A DNA stretch of 49,262 nucleotides from Parabacteroides distasonis. GTDB taxonomy: Bacteria > Bacteroidota > Bacteroidia > Bacteroidales > Tannerellaceae. Position 1 is the first letter of the stretch. Each line of letters opens with the position of its first letter. The notes under the pieces are model-generated. The model saw only the letters and a list, made by a program, of their open reading frames with translations, had not been told where the DNA came from and ran no database searches. This document shows, in pieces, positions 25,060 through 33,620 of the stretch. Made by a program: the position numbers and the translations under genes. The DNA lies in NCBI GenBank assembly GCA_021531775.1, contig JAFBIU010000027.1:1-49262 (forward strand). Reading direction: 5' to 3'.

Positions 25060-26073
25060 ATGATACAGATTGAAGATTTAACCATCGGCTATCATTATAA
25101 AAAACATGAACGGGTGGTGGCTGCCCACATCCATGCAGACATTCGGGCGGGGGAACTCACCTGTCTCTTGGGAGAAAATGGGGTGGGCAAATCCACACTC
25201 ATGCGCACGTTGGCTGCTTTCCAACCGAAATTGGGAGGGGCGGTTTGGATCGACGGGCATGAATTGTCGGAATATACAGACCGGCAGCTGGCCCGACGCA
25301 TCAGTGTGGTGCTGACGGAAAAGTGTGATATCCGGAATATGCTGGCCTCCGAACTGATCGGTTTGGGCCGCAGTCCCTACACCGGTTTTTGGGGCACCTT
25401 GACAGCCGAAGACCGATTGAAGGTGGAAGAGGCAGCTTCGTTGGTCGGTATTACGCCTCTTCTGCGAAGGATGGTCCATACCTTGAGTGATGGAGAACGG
25501 CAGAAGGTGATGATCGCCAAAGCACTGGCCCAAGAGACGCCAGTTATTTTCTTGGATGAACCGACCGCCTTTTTGGATTTTCCCAGCAAGATCGAGATGA
25601 TGCAGTTGTTGTGGCGATTGAGCCGACAGACACATAAGACCATCTTCCTCTCTACCCATGATTTGGATCTGGCTCTCCAGATTGCCGATCGGGTGTGGCT
25701 GATGGATCGGGAGCAGGGGATCACAGTCGGTACACCGGAAGATTTGACGTTGGATGGCCGGCTGGCCCGTTTCTTCCAACGCAAAGGGATGGCTTTCAAT
25801 TCCGCCAATGGCCTGTATGAGGTTGCTTACCAGTTTCGGACGTCGATCCGCCTGATGGGAGCAGAACAACCGGTACGGATGGTGGCCAAGGCCCTTCGTC
25901 GCAATGGGGTAGCATCGGGCAGCACCATCGCTTCGGAACGTTGGATAGAGGCGACAGCCGAGGGATTCCAGTTGTATGAGCCGGACGGAACGGCCTGTCA
26001 TTTCTCGACCATCGATCAGTTGCTGCAGGCCTTACGTCCCCTTTTTCAACAAACAGCAAGTGATATAGAATAA
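25060..26073 (+). CDS. ABC transporter ATP-binding protein (BtuD/FepC-like) with C-terminal extension
   Basis: A 337-residue ATPase. Walker A GENGVGKST is near residue 40, the signature LSDGERQKVMIAKAL near 142, Walker B VIFLDEPTAFLDF near 165, and the switch histidine STHDLD near 195. These mark it as the FepC/BtuD class. Usual relatives are about 255 residues; this one has about 80 extra C-terminal residues (from about 255) with no obvious motif, possibly regulatory. It completes the importer with the preceding two genes and is 11 bases from the next gene. Confidence 0.9.
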   Translation: MIQIEDLTIGYHYKKHERVVAAHIHADIRAGELTCLLGENGVGKSTLMRTLAAFQPKLGGAVWIDGHELSEYTDRQLARRISVVLTEKCDIRNMLASELIGLGRSPYTGFWGTLTAEDRLKVEEAASLVGITPLLRRMVHTLSDGERQKVMIAKALAQETPVIFLDEPTAFLDFPSKIEMMQLLWRLSRQTHKTIFLSTHDLDLALQIADRVWLMDREQGITVGTPEDLTLDGRLARFFQRKGMAFNSANGLYEVAYQFRTSIRLMGAEQPVRMVAKALRRNGVASGSTIASERWIEATAEGFQLYEPDGTACHFSTIDQLLQALRPLFQQTASDIE

Positions 26074-26084
26074 AGAAAAGAACT

Positions 26085-27497
26085 ATGCATACAGGAAAAA
26101 TTTTTGTGTTGGGCATTGGCCCTGGTCAGGAGTCAGAGGTCACACCAGCCGTACGTCAAGTGCTTCAGTCGGCTGATGTGGTGATTGGTTACAGCTATTA
26201 TTTTCAATTCGTCCGTTCGTTGATGCGAGCCGATGCCCTTTGTGTCGATACGGGCATGAAACGGGAACAGGCACGGGCTGAACAGGCATTCGCCTATGCG
26301 GAGGAGGGCCGACAGGTGTGCGTGATCAGTTCCGGTGATGCGGGTATCTATGGAATGGCCCCTTTGATCTATGAGATGAAACGGGCTACCCAGAGTCGGG
26401 TGGAGATCGAAGTATTGCCCGGGATTAGTGCTTTTCAGAAGGCGGCCTCTTTGTTGGGAGCTCCCGTTGGGCACGATTTCTGTGTGATTTCGTTGTCCGA
26501 TCTGATGACCCCTTGGGAGGTGATCGAACGACGGATTCGGGCGGCTGCCGAAGCCGATTTCGTGACAGCTGTCTATAATCCCAAAAGCGAGACACGCTAT
26601 TGGCAACTCTATCGCTTGAAAGAGCTGTTTCTCCAGAACCGTCAGCCGGAGACTCCCGTTGGCTTTGTCCGTCAGGCGGGTCGTCCGGAACAGGCCGTAA
26701 CCGTTACGACACTGGCGGCTTGGGATCCGGAACAGGTGGATATGTTTACGGTCGTCTTGATCGGTAATTCCCAAAGTTATCGTTGGAAGGAACAGATCAT
26801 CACACCTCGCGGATATTATGGAGCAGTCAAACAGACCGCCCAACGTGAGCGGGTGGGACAGGAGATCATGATTCAGAGCTTCCGCACCATTGCAGGCGAA
26901 CTCCAGCAGCCGGCTATTCCACTCGACCGGAAATGGGCTCTGCTGCATGCCATTCATACGACAGCCGATTTTGAGATGGAGCGTCTGCTTTGGATGGATG
27001 AGGGGGCTGTAGCCCATTTGTATCAAGCCTTTGCCGAAGGTCGGATCCGGACCATCATTACCGATGTGACGATGGCAGCCGCCGGCATTCGGAAAGGAGC
27101 CTTGGAACGGTTGGGGGTGGAGGTCCGCTGTTATCTTTCCGACGAGCGGACGGCCCAATTGGCCCGTGAGAAGCAGATCACCCGTACCCAAGCAGGCATC
27201 CGTCTGGCGGTGGCGGAACATCCCGATGCACTCTATGTCTTCGGTAATGCACCAACAGCCTTGATGGAATTGTGCGACCTGATTCGGAAGGGGAAGGCCC
27301 GTCCGGCAGGTGTCATTGCCGCTCCGGTCGGTTTTGTGCATGTACGGGAGAGTAAGCAGATGGTGAAGCCCTTCGCGCACATCGACAAACTGATCATCGA
27401 GGGACGTAAGGGTGGCAGTAATTTGGCCGCTACCCTCGTCAATGCCATTCTCTGTTACAACGATGCCGAACAACTTAAACCGGGACGCGATGTGTAA
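26085..27497 (+). CDS. Fusion of precorrin-3B C17-methyltransferase (CbiH/CobJ) and precorrin-8X methylmutase (CbiC/CobH)
   Basis: A 470-residue bifunctional enzyme. Residues 1 to about 245 are a tetrapyrrole SAM methyltransferase: FVLGIGPGQ, then SSGDAGIYGM, LPGISAFQKAASLLGAPVG, and VYNPKSETR, the CbiH type that contracts the ring. Residues about 262-470 are the methylmutase: IMIQSFRTIAGEL, HAIHTTADFEM with the catalytic histidine, TDVTMAAAGI, and a C-terminal APVGFVHVRESKQ. Fusing CbiH to CbiC joins two steps that are not adjacent in the pathway. Its final eight bases overlap the next gene. Confidence 0.92.
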   Translation: MHTGKIFVLGIGPGQESEVTPAVRQVLQSADVVIGYSYYFQFVRSLMRADALCVDTGMKREQARAEQAFAYAEEGRQVCVISSGDAGIYGMAPLIYEMKRATQSRVEIEVLPGISAFQKAASLLGAPVGHDFCVISLSDLMTPWEVIERRIRAAAEADFVTAVYNPKSETRYWQLYRLKELFLQNRQPETPVGFVRQAGRPEQAVTVTTLAAWDPEQVDMFTVVLIGNSQSYRWKEQIITPRGYYGAVKQTAQRERVGQEIMIQSFRTIAGELQQPAIPLDRKWALLHAIHTTADFEMERLLWMDEGAVAHLYQAFAEGRIRTIITDVTMAAAGIRKGALERLGVEVRCYLSDERTAQLAREKQITRTQAGIRLAVAEHPDALYVFGNAPTALMELCDLIRKGKARPAGVIAAPVGFVHVRESKQMVKPFAHIDKLIIEGRKGGSNLAATLVNAILCYNDAEQLKPGRDV

Positions 27498-28677
27498 GAC
27501 CTGTTTTCATGTGATCGGTTTGACAGATAGTCCGACCTGCTGTTTCCCGCCGGAGGTCTATCCGGTGATAGCCCGTGGGAGACTCTTTTCCGGTGGAAAG
27601 CGGCATCATGAGTTGGTGGCATCCCTGTTGCCTGCCGGAGCCCGCTGGATTGACATTACCGTTCCGTTGGATGCGGTCTTTGAACAGTATGCCAACGAAC
27701 CGGAGGTGGTGGTCTTTGCTTCGGGCGATCCGCTCTTCTTTGGCTTTGCAGGTACACTCCGGAAACGGTTGCCGGATGCAGAGATCCATGTTTATCCCAC
27801 CTTCTATTCGTTGCAGATGCTGGCTCACAGGCTGTTGTGCCCCTATCAAACGATGCGAACCGTTTCGTTGACAGGCCGTCCATGGGATGAACTGGATGCG
27901 GCTTTGATCCGGGGAGAGGCACTGATAGGGATCTTGACCGACCAGCGGAAGACGCCTGCTACCATTGCCCAACGACTCTTGGACTATGGGTACGACAACT
28001 ATCAGATGGCGGTAGGCGTATCGTTGGGTAATCCCGTTTCGGAAGAGGTGATCCGTTGTTCGTTGGCGGCAGCCGTAACCCGTTCCTGGCGGATGCCCAA
28101 TTGCGTGCTATTGGAGCGGACGGCTGTCCGTTACTTTCCGTTTGGATTGCCCGAATCGGAATTTGAACTGTTGGATGGTCGGGTCAACATGATTACGAAA
28201 ATGCCGATCCGCCTGTTGACACTCAGTCTGCTCGATCTCGCGCAACGTCACTCCTTTTGGGACATTGGTTTCTGTACCGGTTCCGTCTCCATCGAAGCCA
28301 AACGCCAGTTCCCTCATTTGCAGGTGACCGCTTTCGAACAACGTCCCGTTGGTGAACAGTTGATGCAGATCAATGCACGTCGGTTCGGCACCCCGGGGAT
28401 TCAGGTTTGTATGGGCGACTTCCTCCAAGCCGATTTGTCTGCCTATCCGAAACCGGATGCTGTTTTCATCGGTGGACATGGAGGAGCCCTGTTGGCCCTC
28501 TTGGAGCGGATCATCTCCGTTTTGCAGCCAGGGGGAGTGATTGTCTTCAATTCAGTCAGTTCGGACAGTCTGGAACTGTTTCGGACAGGTATTCATCAGG
28601 TGGGCCGACAGATTACACGCGAAATGCATGTCGCGATCGATTCGTTTCACCCTATCACTATTCTTCAATCGCTATGA
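27490..28677 (+). CDS. cobL: Fusion CbiE-CbiT (CobL type): precorrin-6B C5,C15-methyltransferase and C12 decarboxylase
   Basis: A 395-residue two-domain enzyme. The N-terminal CbiE half has VIARGRLFSGGKRHHEL, FASGDPLFFG and VSLTGRPWDELDAALI. The C-terminal CbiT half is a class I SAM methyltransferase with SFWDIGFCTGSVSIEAKR as the SAM loop; the common form is DIGAGTGS, so the FC pair is a variant. FIGGHGGAL is also conserved. It methylates C5 and C15 and decarboxylates the C12 acetate. The ATG at 27490 is preferred since it overlaps the previous stop by eight bases and starts the homologous region; upstream starts (27412, 27463) would lie deep in the previous gene. It overlaps the next gene by ATGA. 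Confidence 0.92.
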   Translation: MCKTCFHVIGLTDSPTCCFPPEVYPVIARGRLFSGGKRHHELVASLLPAGARWIDITVPLDAVFEQYANEPEVVVFASGDPLFFGFAGTLRKRLPDAEIHVYPTFYSLQMLAHRLLCPYQTMRTVSLTGRPWDELDAALIRGEALIGILTDQRKTPATIAQRLLDYGYDNYQMAVGVSLGNPVSEEVIRCSLAAAVTRSWRMPNCVLLERTAVRYFPFGLPESEFELLDGRVNMITKMPIRLLTLSLLDLAQRHSFWDIGFCTGSVSIEAKRQFPHLQVTAFEQRPVGEQLMQINARRFGTPGIQVCMGDFLQADLSAYPKPDAVFIGGHGGALLALLERIISVLQPGGVIVFNSVSSDSLELFRTGIHQVGRQITREMHVAIDSFHPITILQSL

Positions 28678-30491
28678 AAGTCATCATTCTACTCAATGAA
28701 ACGGCTTTGCCGTTGGCGCATCAGATCCAGCAGGTATGGACTGATGCGACACTTGTTTGTAAAAAGAGAGTGTCCGGATGTCAGATCATTTCCTCCTATG
28801 CGGATTTCTTGACGGCCGCTTTACCCACGTTGGAAGGGGTGGTCTTTATCGGAGCCCTGGGTATATGTGTGCGAAGCATTGTTCCGCTGATACAGGACAA
28901 ACATCAGGATCCTCCCGTTGTCTGTATCGATAGTACAGGCCGTTACGTGATTCCGGTCTTGTCTGGTCACATCGGAGGAGCCAATGAGTTGAGCCGGCGG
29001 TTGGCTACGGCTTTGGGAGGTGAGGCGATCATCACGACTCAAAGTGATAATTGCGGACTCTGGTCCTTGGATTTGTTGGGTAAACGATGGGGCTGGCAGA
29101 CCGATGCAACTCCGGATCAGTTGAATCAAGCCATCTTCCGCTTTGTGGAACAGCGGCCGACAGCTCTCTTGATGGAGGTGCGGGATGCGGGTACCGACTG
29201 GTTGGAACGTCATTTACCGGCTCATGTCCGCTGTTTTTACCAGTGGAATACCATTCCATGGAAGGAAGTTGAGCTGCTGATTGCTGTTACCTATCGGGAA
29301 TTACCGGCTATCGAGTCGCTTCCGATATTGGCATTTCATCCGGCCTGTTTGCATGTGGGGATCGGATGTCGTAAACAGTGTGATCCCACCGGTATTGCCG
29401 CCTATATGGATCAGCAGTTACGGAAAGCTGGGGTGAGTCCCTTGTCTTTGGCCTCGGTGGGCACCATTACCCTCAAGGCCGACGAGCCTCTGTTGGATTC
29501 GCTTCGGCAACAATGGCCTTTCGTACAGACTCATATCTATACGGTAGAGGAGTTGCAGGAGATTCAGGTGCCTCATCCTTCGCAAAAGGCTTTTGAGGTG
29601 ACGGGACTCTATGGCGTCTCCGAAGCGGCTGCCTTGAAGAGTGCACAGGAGGGACCCTTGTTGATCGAAAAGCAAAAGGGATGCCTGTCTGAGGGTAATC
29701 ACTTCACCTATGCTGTGGCACTGGATGCCACCTATGGCCGTTGGGGACACATTGAGATTGTGGGGGCAGGTCCGGGTGATCCGGAATTGGTTTCGGTCCG
29801 GGGCAAACGTTTTCTGGAAACGGCCGATCTGATCCTGTATGCAGGCAGTTTGGTACCCATCGAACTGACCCATTATGCGAAACCGGGGGCTGTCGTTCGT
29901 AGTTCGGCTTCGATGACGTTGGAAGAGCAGTTCGATTTGATGAAAGCCTTTTATGACCAAGGGCGGCTGGTCGTCCGGCTGCACACGGGTGACCCCTGTA
30001 TCTATGGGGCCATTCAGGAGCAGATGGCCTTTTTCGACCGGTATCAGATGAGCTATCACATCACACCGGGGATCTCCTCCTTCCAAGCGGCAGCTGCGGC
30101 ACTTCGTTCCCAGTTTACCATTCCCGAACGGGTACAGACCATCATCCTGACGCGTGGGGAGGGACGTACACCTATGCCTGAAAAGGAACAACTGCACAAA
30201 CTGGCCCAGTCCCAAAGTACCATGTGTATCTATCTGAGTGCCGGTATCGTAGAACAGGTACAGGCTGAACTGTTACAGGCCTATCCGCCCGAAACACCGG
30301 TGGCTGCCTGCTACAAACTGACGTGGAAAGAGGAGCGGATCTATCGGGGTGTATTGAAGGACTTGGCACGTATCGTGCGTGAAAATGGGTTGACCTTGAC
30401 CACCCTGTTGGTCGTGGGAGAGGCGATCGACAATCGGCAAGGACTTTCCCGACTCTATTCGCATCAATTCAAACACCTGTTCCGGCCATGA
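28674..30491 (+). CDS. Fusion CbiG-CbiF: cobalt-precorrin-5A hydrolase and precorrin-4 C11-methyltransferase
   Basis: A 605-residue bifunctional enzyme. The first part (about 1-335) is CbiG: VVFIGALGICVRSIVPLI, then PVLSGHIGGANELSRRLA, and the C-terminal CbiG domain with LHVGIGCRKQCD. The second part (about 345-605) is the CbiF/CobM methyltransferase, with VGAGPGDPELVSVRGKRFL, LHTGDPCIYGA and PGISSFQAAAAAL. The two act in sequence: C11 methylation, then opening of the ring lactone. CbiG belongs to the anaerobic, early cobalt-insertion route. The start ATG overlaps the upstream stop (28674-28677) and the end overlaps the next gene. Confidence 0.92.
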   Translation: MKVIILLNETALPLAHQIQQVWTDATLVCKKRVSGCQIISSYADFLTAALPTLEGVVFIGALGICVRSIVPLIQDKHQDPPVVCIDSTGRYVIPVLSGHIGGANELSRRLATALGGEAIITTQSDNCGLWSLDLLGKRWGWQTDATPDQLNQAIFRFVEQRPTALLMEVRDAGTDWLERHLPAHVRCFYQWNTIPWKEVELLIAVTYRELPAIESLPILAFHPACLHVGIGCRKQCDPTGIAAYMDQQLRKAGVSPLSLASVGTITLKADEPLLDSLRQQWPFVQTHIYTVEELQEIQVPHPSQKAFEVTGLYGVSEAAALKSAQEGPLLIEKQKGCLSEGNHFTYAVALDATYGRWGHIEIVGAGPGDPELVSVRGKRFLETADLILYAGSLVPIELTHYAKPGAVVRSSASMTLEEQFDLMKAFYDQGRLVVRLHTGDPCIYGAIQEQMAFFDRYQMSYHITPGISSFQAAAAALRSQFTIPERVQTIILTRGEGRTPMPEKEQLHKLAQSQSTMCIYLSAGIVEQVQAELLQAYPPETPVAACYKLTWKEERIYRGVLKDLARIVRENGLTLTTLLVVGEAIDNRQGLSRLYSHQFKHLFRP

Positions 30492-32272
30492 TCTTGATTT
30501 TGGGAGGAACGACCGAGGGTCGTCTGGCAGCCCGTGTGGCGGATGAGGCTGGATCTCGTTTCTATTATTCGACAAAAGGTGCTTTACAATCGCTCACGTG
30601 TCAGCATGGGGTCCAACTGACAGGGGGGATGGACGGTTCTCAGATGAAGCAGTTTTGTGAGCAACAGGCTATCCGTTTATTGGTCGATGCGGCTCATCCC
30701 TTTGCTACCCAACTGCATCGAACGGTGGCTGAAACGGCACAGGCCTTGCGATTGCCGGTGGTTCGGGTAGAACGGATCTATCCGGAGCGATCCGATCGGA
30801 TTGTCTGGTGTCGGGATTATCCCGATGCCATCCGGCAGTTGGAGGCCAGAGGTGTTGAACGACTGCTGGCTTTGACCGGTGTACAGACCCTTGCCAAACT
30901 CCGTCCTTTTTGGAAACGATATACCTGCTGGTTCCGGATCCTGCCACGGGAGGAATCGTTGCGTCTGGCCCGCTCGACCGGTTTTGATGAGTCTCATCTC
31001 CTTTATGATCCGGATGTGGATGAAGAGACGCTTTATCGGCAGATCGCTCCCGATGCGATTCTGACGAAAGAGAGTGGCTTGTCGGGTGGTTTTCAGCAGA
31101 AAGTGGAGGCGGCTGAACGACTGGGCATTCCTGTATTTGCTATCTGCCGTCCGTCACTACCGGACTGTTTCATACCAGTGACAGGTGAACATGGTTTACG
31201 TAAACAGATCGAAAAGTGGGTGCCGGATTTCTTCCCGTTACGGAGTGGCTTTACGACAGGGGCCTGTGCAACAGCTGCTGCCAAGGCGGCTCTGTGTGCC
31301 TTAGTGGGCCAGGGCGAGCTTTCAACCGTTCCTATTACCCTCCCGAATGGGGAAACCTTGTCCTTGCCGGTATCCTCCGTCCAAGTGGAGAGCTCCACTT
31401 CCGCTACGGCTGTGGTGGTCAAAGATGCCGGCGATGATCCGGATGTGACCCAGGGTCGTTCCATCGTGGCGACCGTCCGTCTGTTGGACGAACCGGGGAT
31501 TCGTTTCTGTAGAGGCGAAGGGGTGGGAGAGGTAACTCTTCCCGGGTTGGGACTGCCCTTGGGGGAGCCAGCGATCAATCGGGTTCCCCGGGAGATGATG
31601 ACCCGTGAGCTCTCCGCATTAACTCGGCAAGGGGTGGAGGTGACTATTTCGGTTCCGGGAGGTGAGGAGTTGGCTCGCCGGACGTTCAATCCGAAGTTGG
31701 GCGTTGTGGGAGGTATCTCCATCATCGGTACCTCAGGGATTGTCCGCCCCTTTTCCCATGAGGCTTTTGTGCAGGCGATCCGGAAAGAGATCGAAGTGTC
31801 ACAGGCTTTGGGTGTTCCCCGACTCGTTCTCAACTCCGGAGCGAAGAGCGAGCAGCAGTTGAAAAACCGTTATCCCGATTTGCCACCGCAGGCATTTGTC
31901 CATTTTGGCAACTATATCGGTGAAGCCCTACAACAGGCCCATGCCTTGGGAGTACGTTGTGTTACCTTGGGCATCATGTTGGGGAAGGCGGTCAAGTTAG
32001 CTGAAGGCCATCTGGATACACATAGCAAGAAGGTCGTGATGAACAAGGCGTTTCTGCATGAAGTGGCAGAGGCTGCCGGCTGTTCGTCCGAAACCCACGT
32101 TGTGATTGACCGGATTGTCTGGGCCAAAGAACTCTGGTCGGCTTTACCAACAACCGATGCCGAACGCTTCTTCGAAGCCATTCGGCTCCGCTGTTACCAG
32201 CAGGTCCGGAAGTGTTTTCCCGACGGAGAGTTGATGCTCTGCTTATTGCAAGAGAACGGATCCTCCAGGTAA
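30488..32272 (+). CDS. Fusion CbiJ-CbiD: precorrin-6A reductase and cobalt-precorrin-5B C1-methyltransferase
   Basis: A 594-residue bifunctional enzyme and the last gene of the operon. Residues 1 to about 240 are the CbiJ/CobK reductase, beginning MILILGGTTEGRLAARV, with LVDAAHPFATQLH and TKESGLSGGFQQKVEAA. From about 250 it is CbiD, with the hallmark RSGFTTGACATAAAKAAL, VVVKDAGDDPDVTQG, FNPKLGVVGGISIIGTSGIV and GNYIGEALQQAH. CbiD methylates C1 and CbiJ reduces the next intermediate, so neighbouring steps are fused. CbiD is specific to the anaerobic route. It overlaps the preceding gene by ATGA and is followed at once by a duplicated Fic/VirE fragment. Confidence 0.93.
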   Translation: MILILGGTTEGRLAARVADEAGSRFYYSTKGALQSLTCQHGVQLTGGMDGSQMKQFCEQQAIRLLVDAAHPFATQLHRTVAETAQALRLPVVRVERIYPERSDRIVWCRDYPDAIRQLEARGVERLLALTGVQTLAKLRPFWKRYTCWFRILPREESLRLARSTGFDESHLLYDPDVDEETLYRQIAPDAILTKESGLSGGFQQKVEAAERLGIPVFAICRPSLPDCFIPVTGEHGLRKQIEKWVPDFFPLRSGFTTGACATAAAKAALCALVGQGELSTVPITLPNGETLSLPVSSVQVESSTSATAVVVKDAGDDPDVTQGRSIVATVRLLDEPGIRFCRGEGVGEVTLPGLGLPLGEPAINRVPREMMTRELSALTRQGVEVTISVPGGEELARRTFNPKLGVVGGISIIGTSGIVRPFSHEAFVQAIRKEIEVSQALGVPRLVLNSGAKSEQQLKNRYPDLPPQAFVHFGNYIGEALQQAHALGVRCVTLGIMLGKAVKLAEGHLDTHSKKVVMNKAFLHEVAEAAGCSSETHVVIDRIVWAKELWSALPTTDAERFFEAIRLRCYQQVRKCFPDGELMLCLLQENGSSR

Positions 32273-32276
32273 GTAT

Positions 32277-32555
32277 TCAATGACATCTGCGACTTGGTCG
32301 AGAAGGGCGTGTTGAGGAAGTCTGAAGAGGGAGGCCGCAGTACAAACTATTGCTTGGTAAAAGGGTACTCACAATCTGAGTACCCTTTGCACCGATAGGC
32401 TGTCTGTCTGCAACTGGTAGATCAGCCAAAACCGGCTGAAACACTGAAACGGTGAAACGCTGAAACACTGAAACACTGAAACGGTGTTCGGCACAGATTT
32501 CAGTCGGTGAAGGAGGAGAGGGTATCGACTTTGTGCCACGATCCGGTGATCTCGT
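32277..32555 (+). repeat. Partial duplicate of the Fic/VirE junction (copy A)
   Basis: About 279 bases here match 34624-34910 with scattered differences and small gaps. The stretch carries the last codons of a Fic gene (DLVEKGVLRKSEEGGRS, then GYSQSEYPLHR and a stop), the GGGTACTCA palindrome and runs of the CACTGAAA-type repeat. It ends with the last codons of the opposing VirE-like gene. Neither gene is complete, so this is a relic begun four bases after the cobalamin operon stop. Confidence 0.85.
32360..32388. repeat. GGGTACTCA palindrome, copy A
   Basis: AAAGGGTACTCA, loop CAATC, then TGAGTACCCTTT: a perfect 12-base-pair stem. Here it may also end transcription of the cobalamin operon, although no long U-tract follows. 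Copies lie at 34708, 38571, 42036 and 43213. Confidence 0.9.
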
Positions 32556-32697
32556 TCTATAGACATTTGCCTTATTCACAAATTTTTTATAGATTATTGA
32601 ATATATGAGTTGTGATTCCAAAATAATTGCTTACCTTGTGCCTGTAACAAGATAATTATAAACCAAGCGGTCCATGCTGTCGTCAAAAGAATATGAT

Positions 32698-33000
32698 ATG
32701 ACATACGAGGAATTAGAGATATTGATAAAGAATGACGAACACCGCCAGTTGGAGTTGAAGAAGACAACGGGCGAGCTGAAAGACTGCATGCATTCGGCTT
32801 GCGCCTTTCTGAACACTGAGGGCGGATGGTTCATCTTTGGAGTGACACCCTCCTCCTTGAAGATACTGGGTCAAGAGGTGACGGACAACACCCAGCCAAA
32901 CAGTTTCAATTCCCACAACAAGTTCATTGCCAATATGCTTTGCGGTGCTTCATACCATAAAATAACAACTTTGTTGAATGACCAAGCCTTATTTAAGTGA
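32698..33000 (+). pseudogene. Truncated AlbA_2/Schlafen-type DNA-binding domain protein
   Basis: The frame from 32698 begins MTYEELEILIKNDEHRQLEL and continues LKDCMHSACAFLNTEGGWFIFGV to VTDNTQ, the start of an AlbA_2 domain protein. Full proteins are about 400-500 residues with a C-terminal winged helix. After VTDNTQ, about 70 residues in, the sequence turns into unrelated codons and stops at 33000. A start at 32674 is also open. The fragment is probably non-functional. Confidence 0.7.
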
Positions 33001-33121
33001 AAGAGCCGTGTCCATTATTGAAAATATTCCTCCCAAAGGAGTGAGTTTCTCAGATTTTATTGCTATCATTGCCATGTCATGTCAGAGTTTTGCATGTTTT
33101 TATTTCGCAATACTAAGATAA
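32978..33121 (+). CDS. Small unrecognised open frame
   Basis: A 47-codon frame beginning MTKPYLSERAVSIIENIPPK overlaps the end of the AlbA_2 fragment. I do not recognise it. It may be a chance frame or another gene fragment in a stretch full of truncated genes. Confidence 0.15.
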   Translation: MTKPYLSERAVSIIENIPPKGVSFSDFIAIIAMSCQSFACFYFAILR

Positions 33122-33213
33122 GTGAAGAATTCTGGCTTAGCAAAACCCTGAGTAAATTTTTGTTGCACAGGCGTTTAAAATGTTGAAATTATAATAGTGT
33201 TGTGGAATTAAGG

Positions 33214-33474
33214 ATGAACAAAAAACAATTCATAGAAGATTATAAGGAGGCATTTGGCGAGGGAGCGGCACTGCCCATCGCCTTTTGGCATAGTGACAAA
33301 CCAGTAGCGGCACTGGAAGCCATGAATGCCTGCTTTTTCCCCGCTTTCGAGAAGGTAAGAGAAGGTCAAGCCGTCAGCTTTGACGCTACGACCATGAAAT
33401 GTGGAGGAGGCAAGTTCTACTGTGGACTTGCGTTACATAATAAACTCCGAATTATAACCAATTTTATACGATAA
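33214..33474 (+). pseudogene. Truncated DUF169 family protein
   Basis: From the ATG at 33214 the frame reads MNKKQFIEDYKEAFGEGAAL and later CGGGKFYCGLAL, the N-terminal part of a DUF169 protein. That family is usually about 230 residues; here it breaks off after about 75 recognisable residues and ends in unrelated codons. It is the second truncated gene in a row in this stretch. Confidence 0.65.
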
Positions 33475-33545
33475 ATATAAATCTCCTGTTTCCTGTGATG
33501 AGCTGACCGGCTTGGTAAGCTCCTCTTTTTCAGTGAAAGTGTGAC

Positions 33546-33605
33546 CTATTCACCGAATATTTTCGGTGAATAGCGACGGCATTCGCCGAATAATCGCTAT
33601 TTTTG
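33546..33605 (+). promoter_or_regulatory. Promoter and operator-like inverted repeat of the first Fic gene
   Basis: CTATTCACCGAA (33546-33557) and TTCGGTGAATAG (33562-33573) form a perfect 12-base inverted repeat with a four-base spacer. A third half-site-like ATTCGCCGAA starts at 33581. TATTTTTG at 33598-33605 is a -7 element, 16 bases before the ATG at 33621. A dimeric repressor bound here would block transcription. Confidence 0.6.
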
Positions 33606-33620
33606 TACCCAAAATGCGCT

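Noticed and set aside
26133-27473. Long antisense open frame opposite the CbiHC gene (and similar ones at 16933-18048, 25078-26001, 29418-30215)
   Set aside because: They are exact shadows of well-recognised genes in a G+C-richer stretch, and their translations have no family character.
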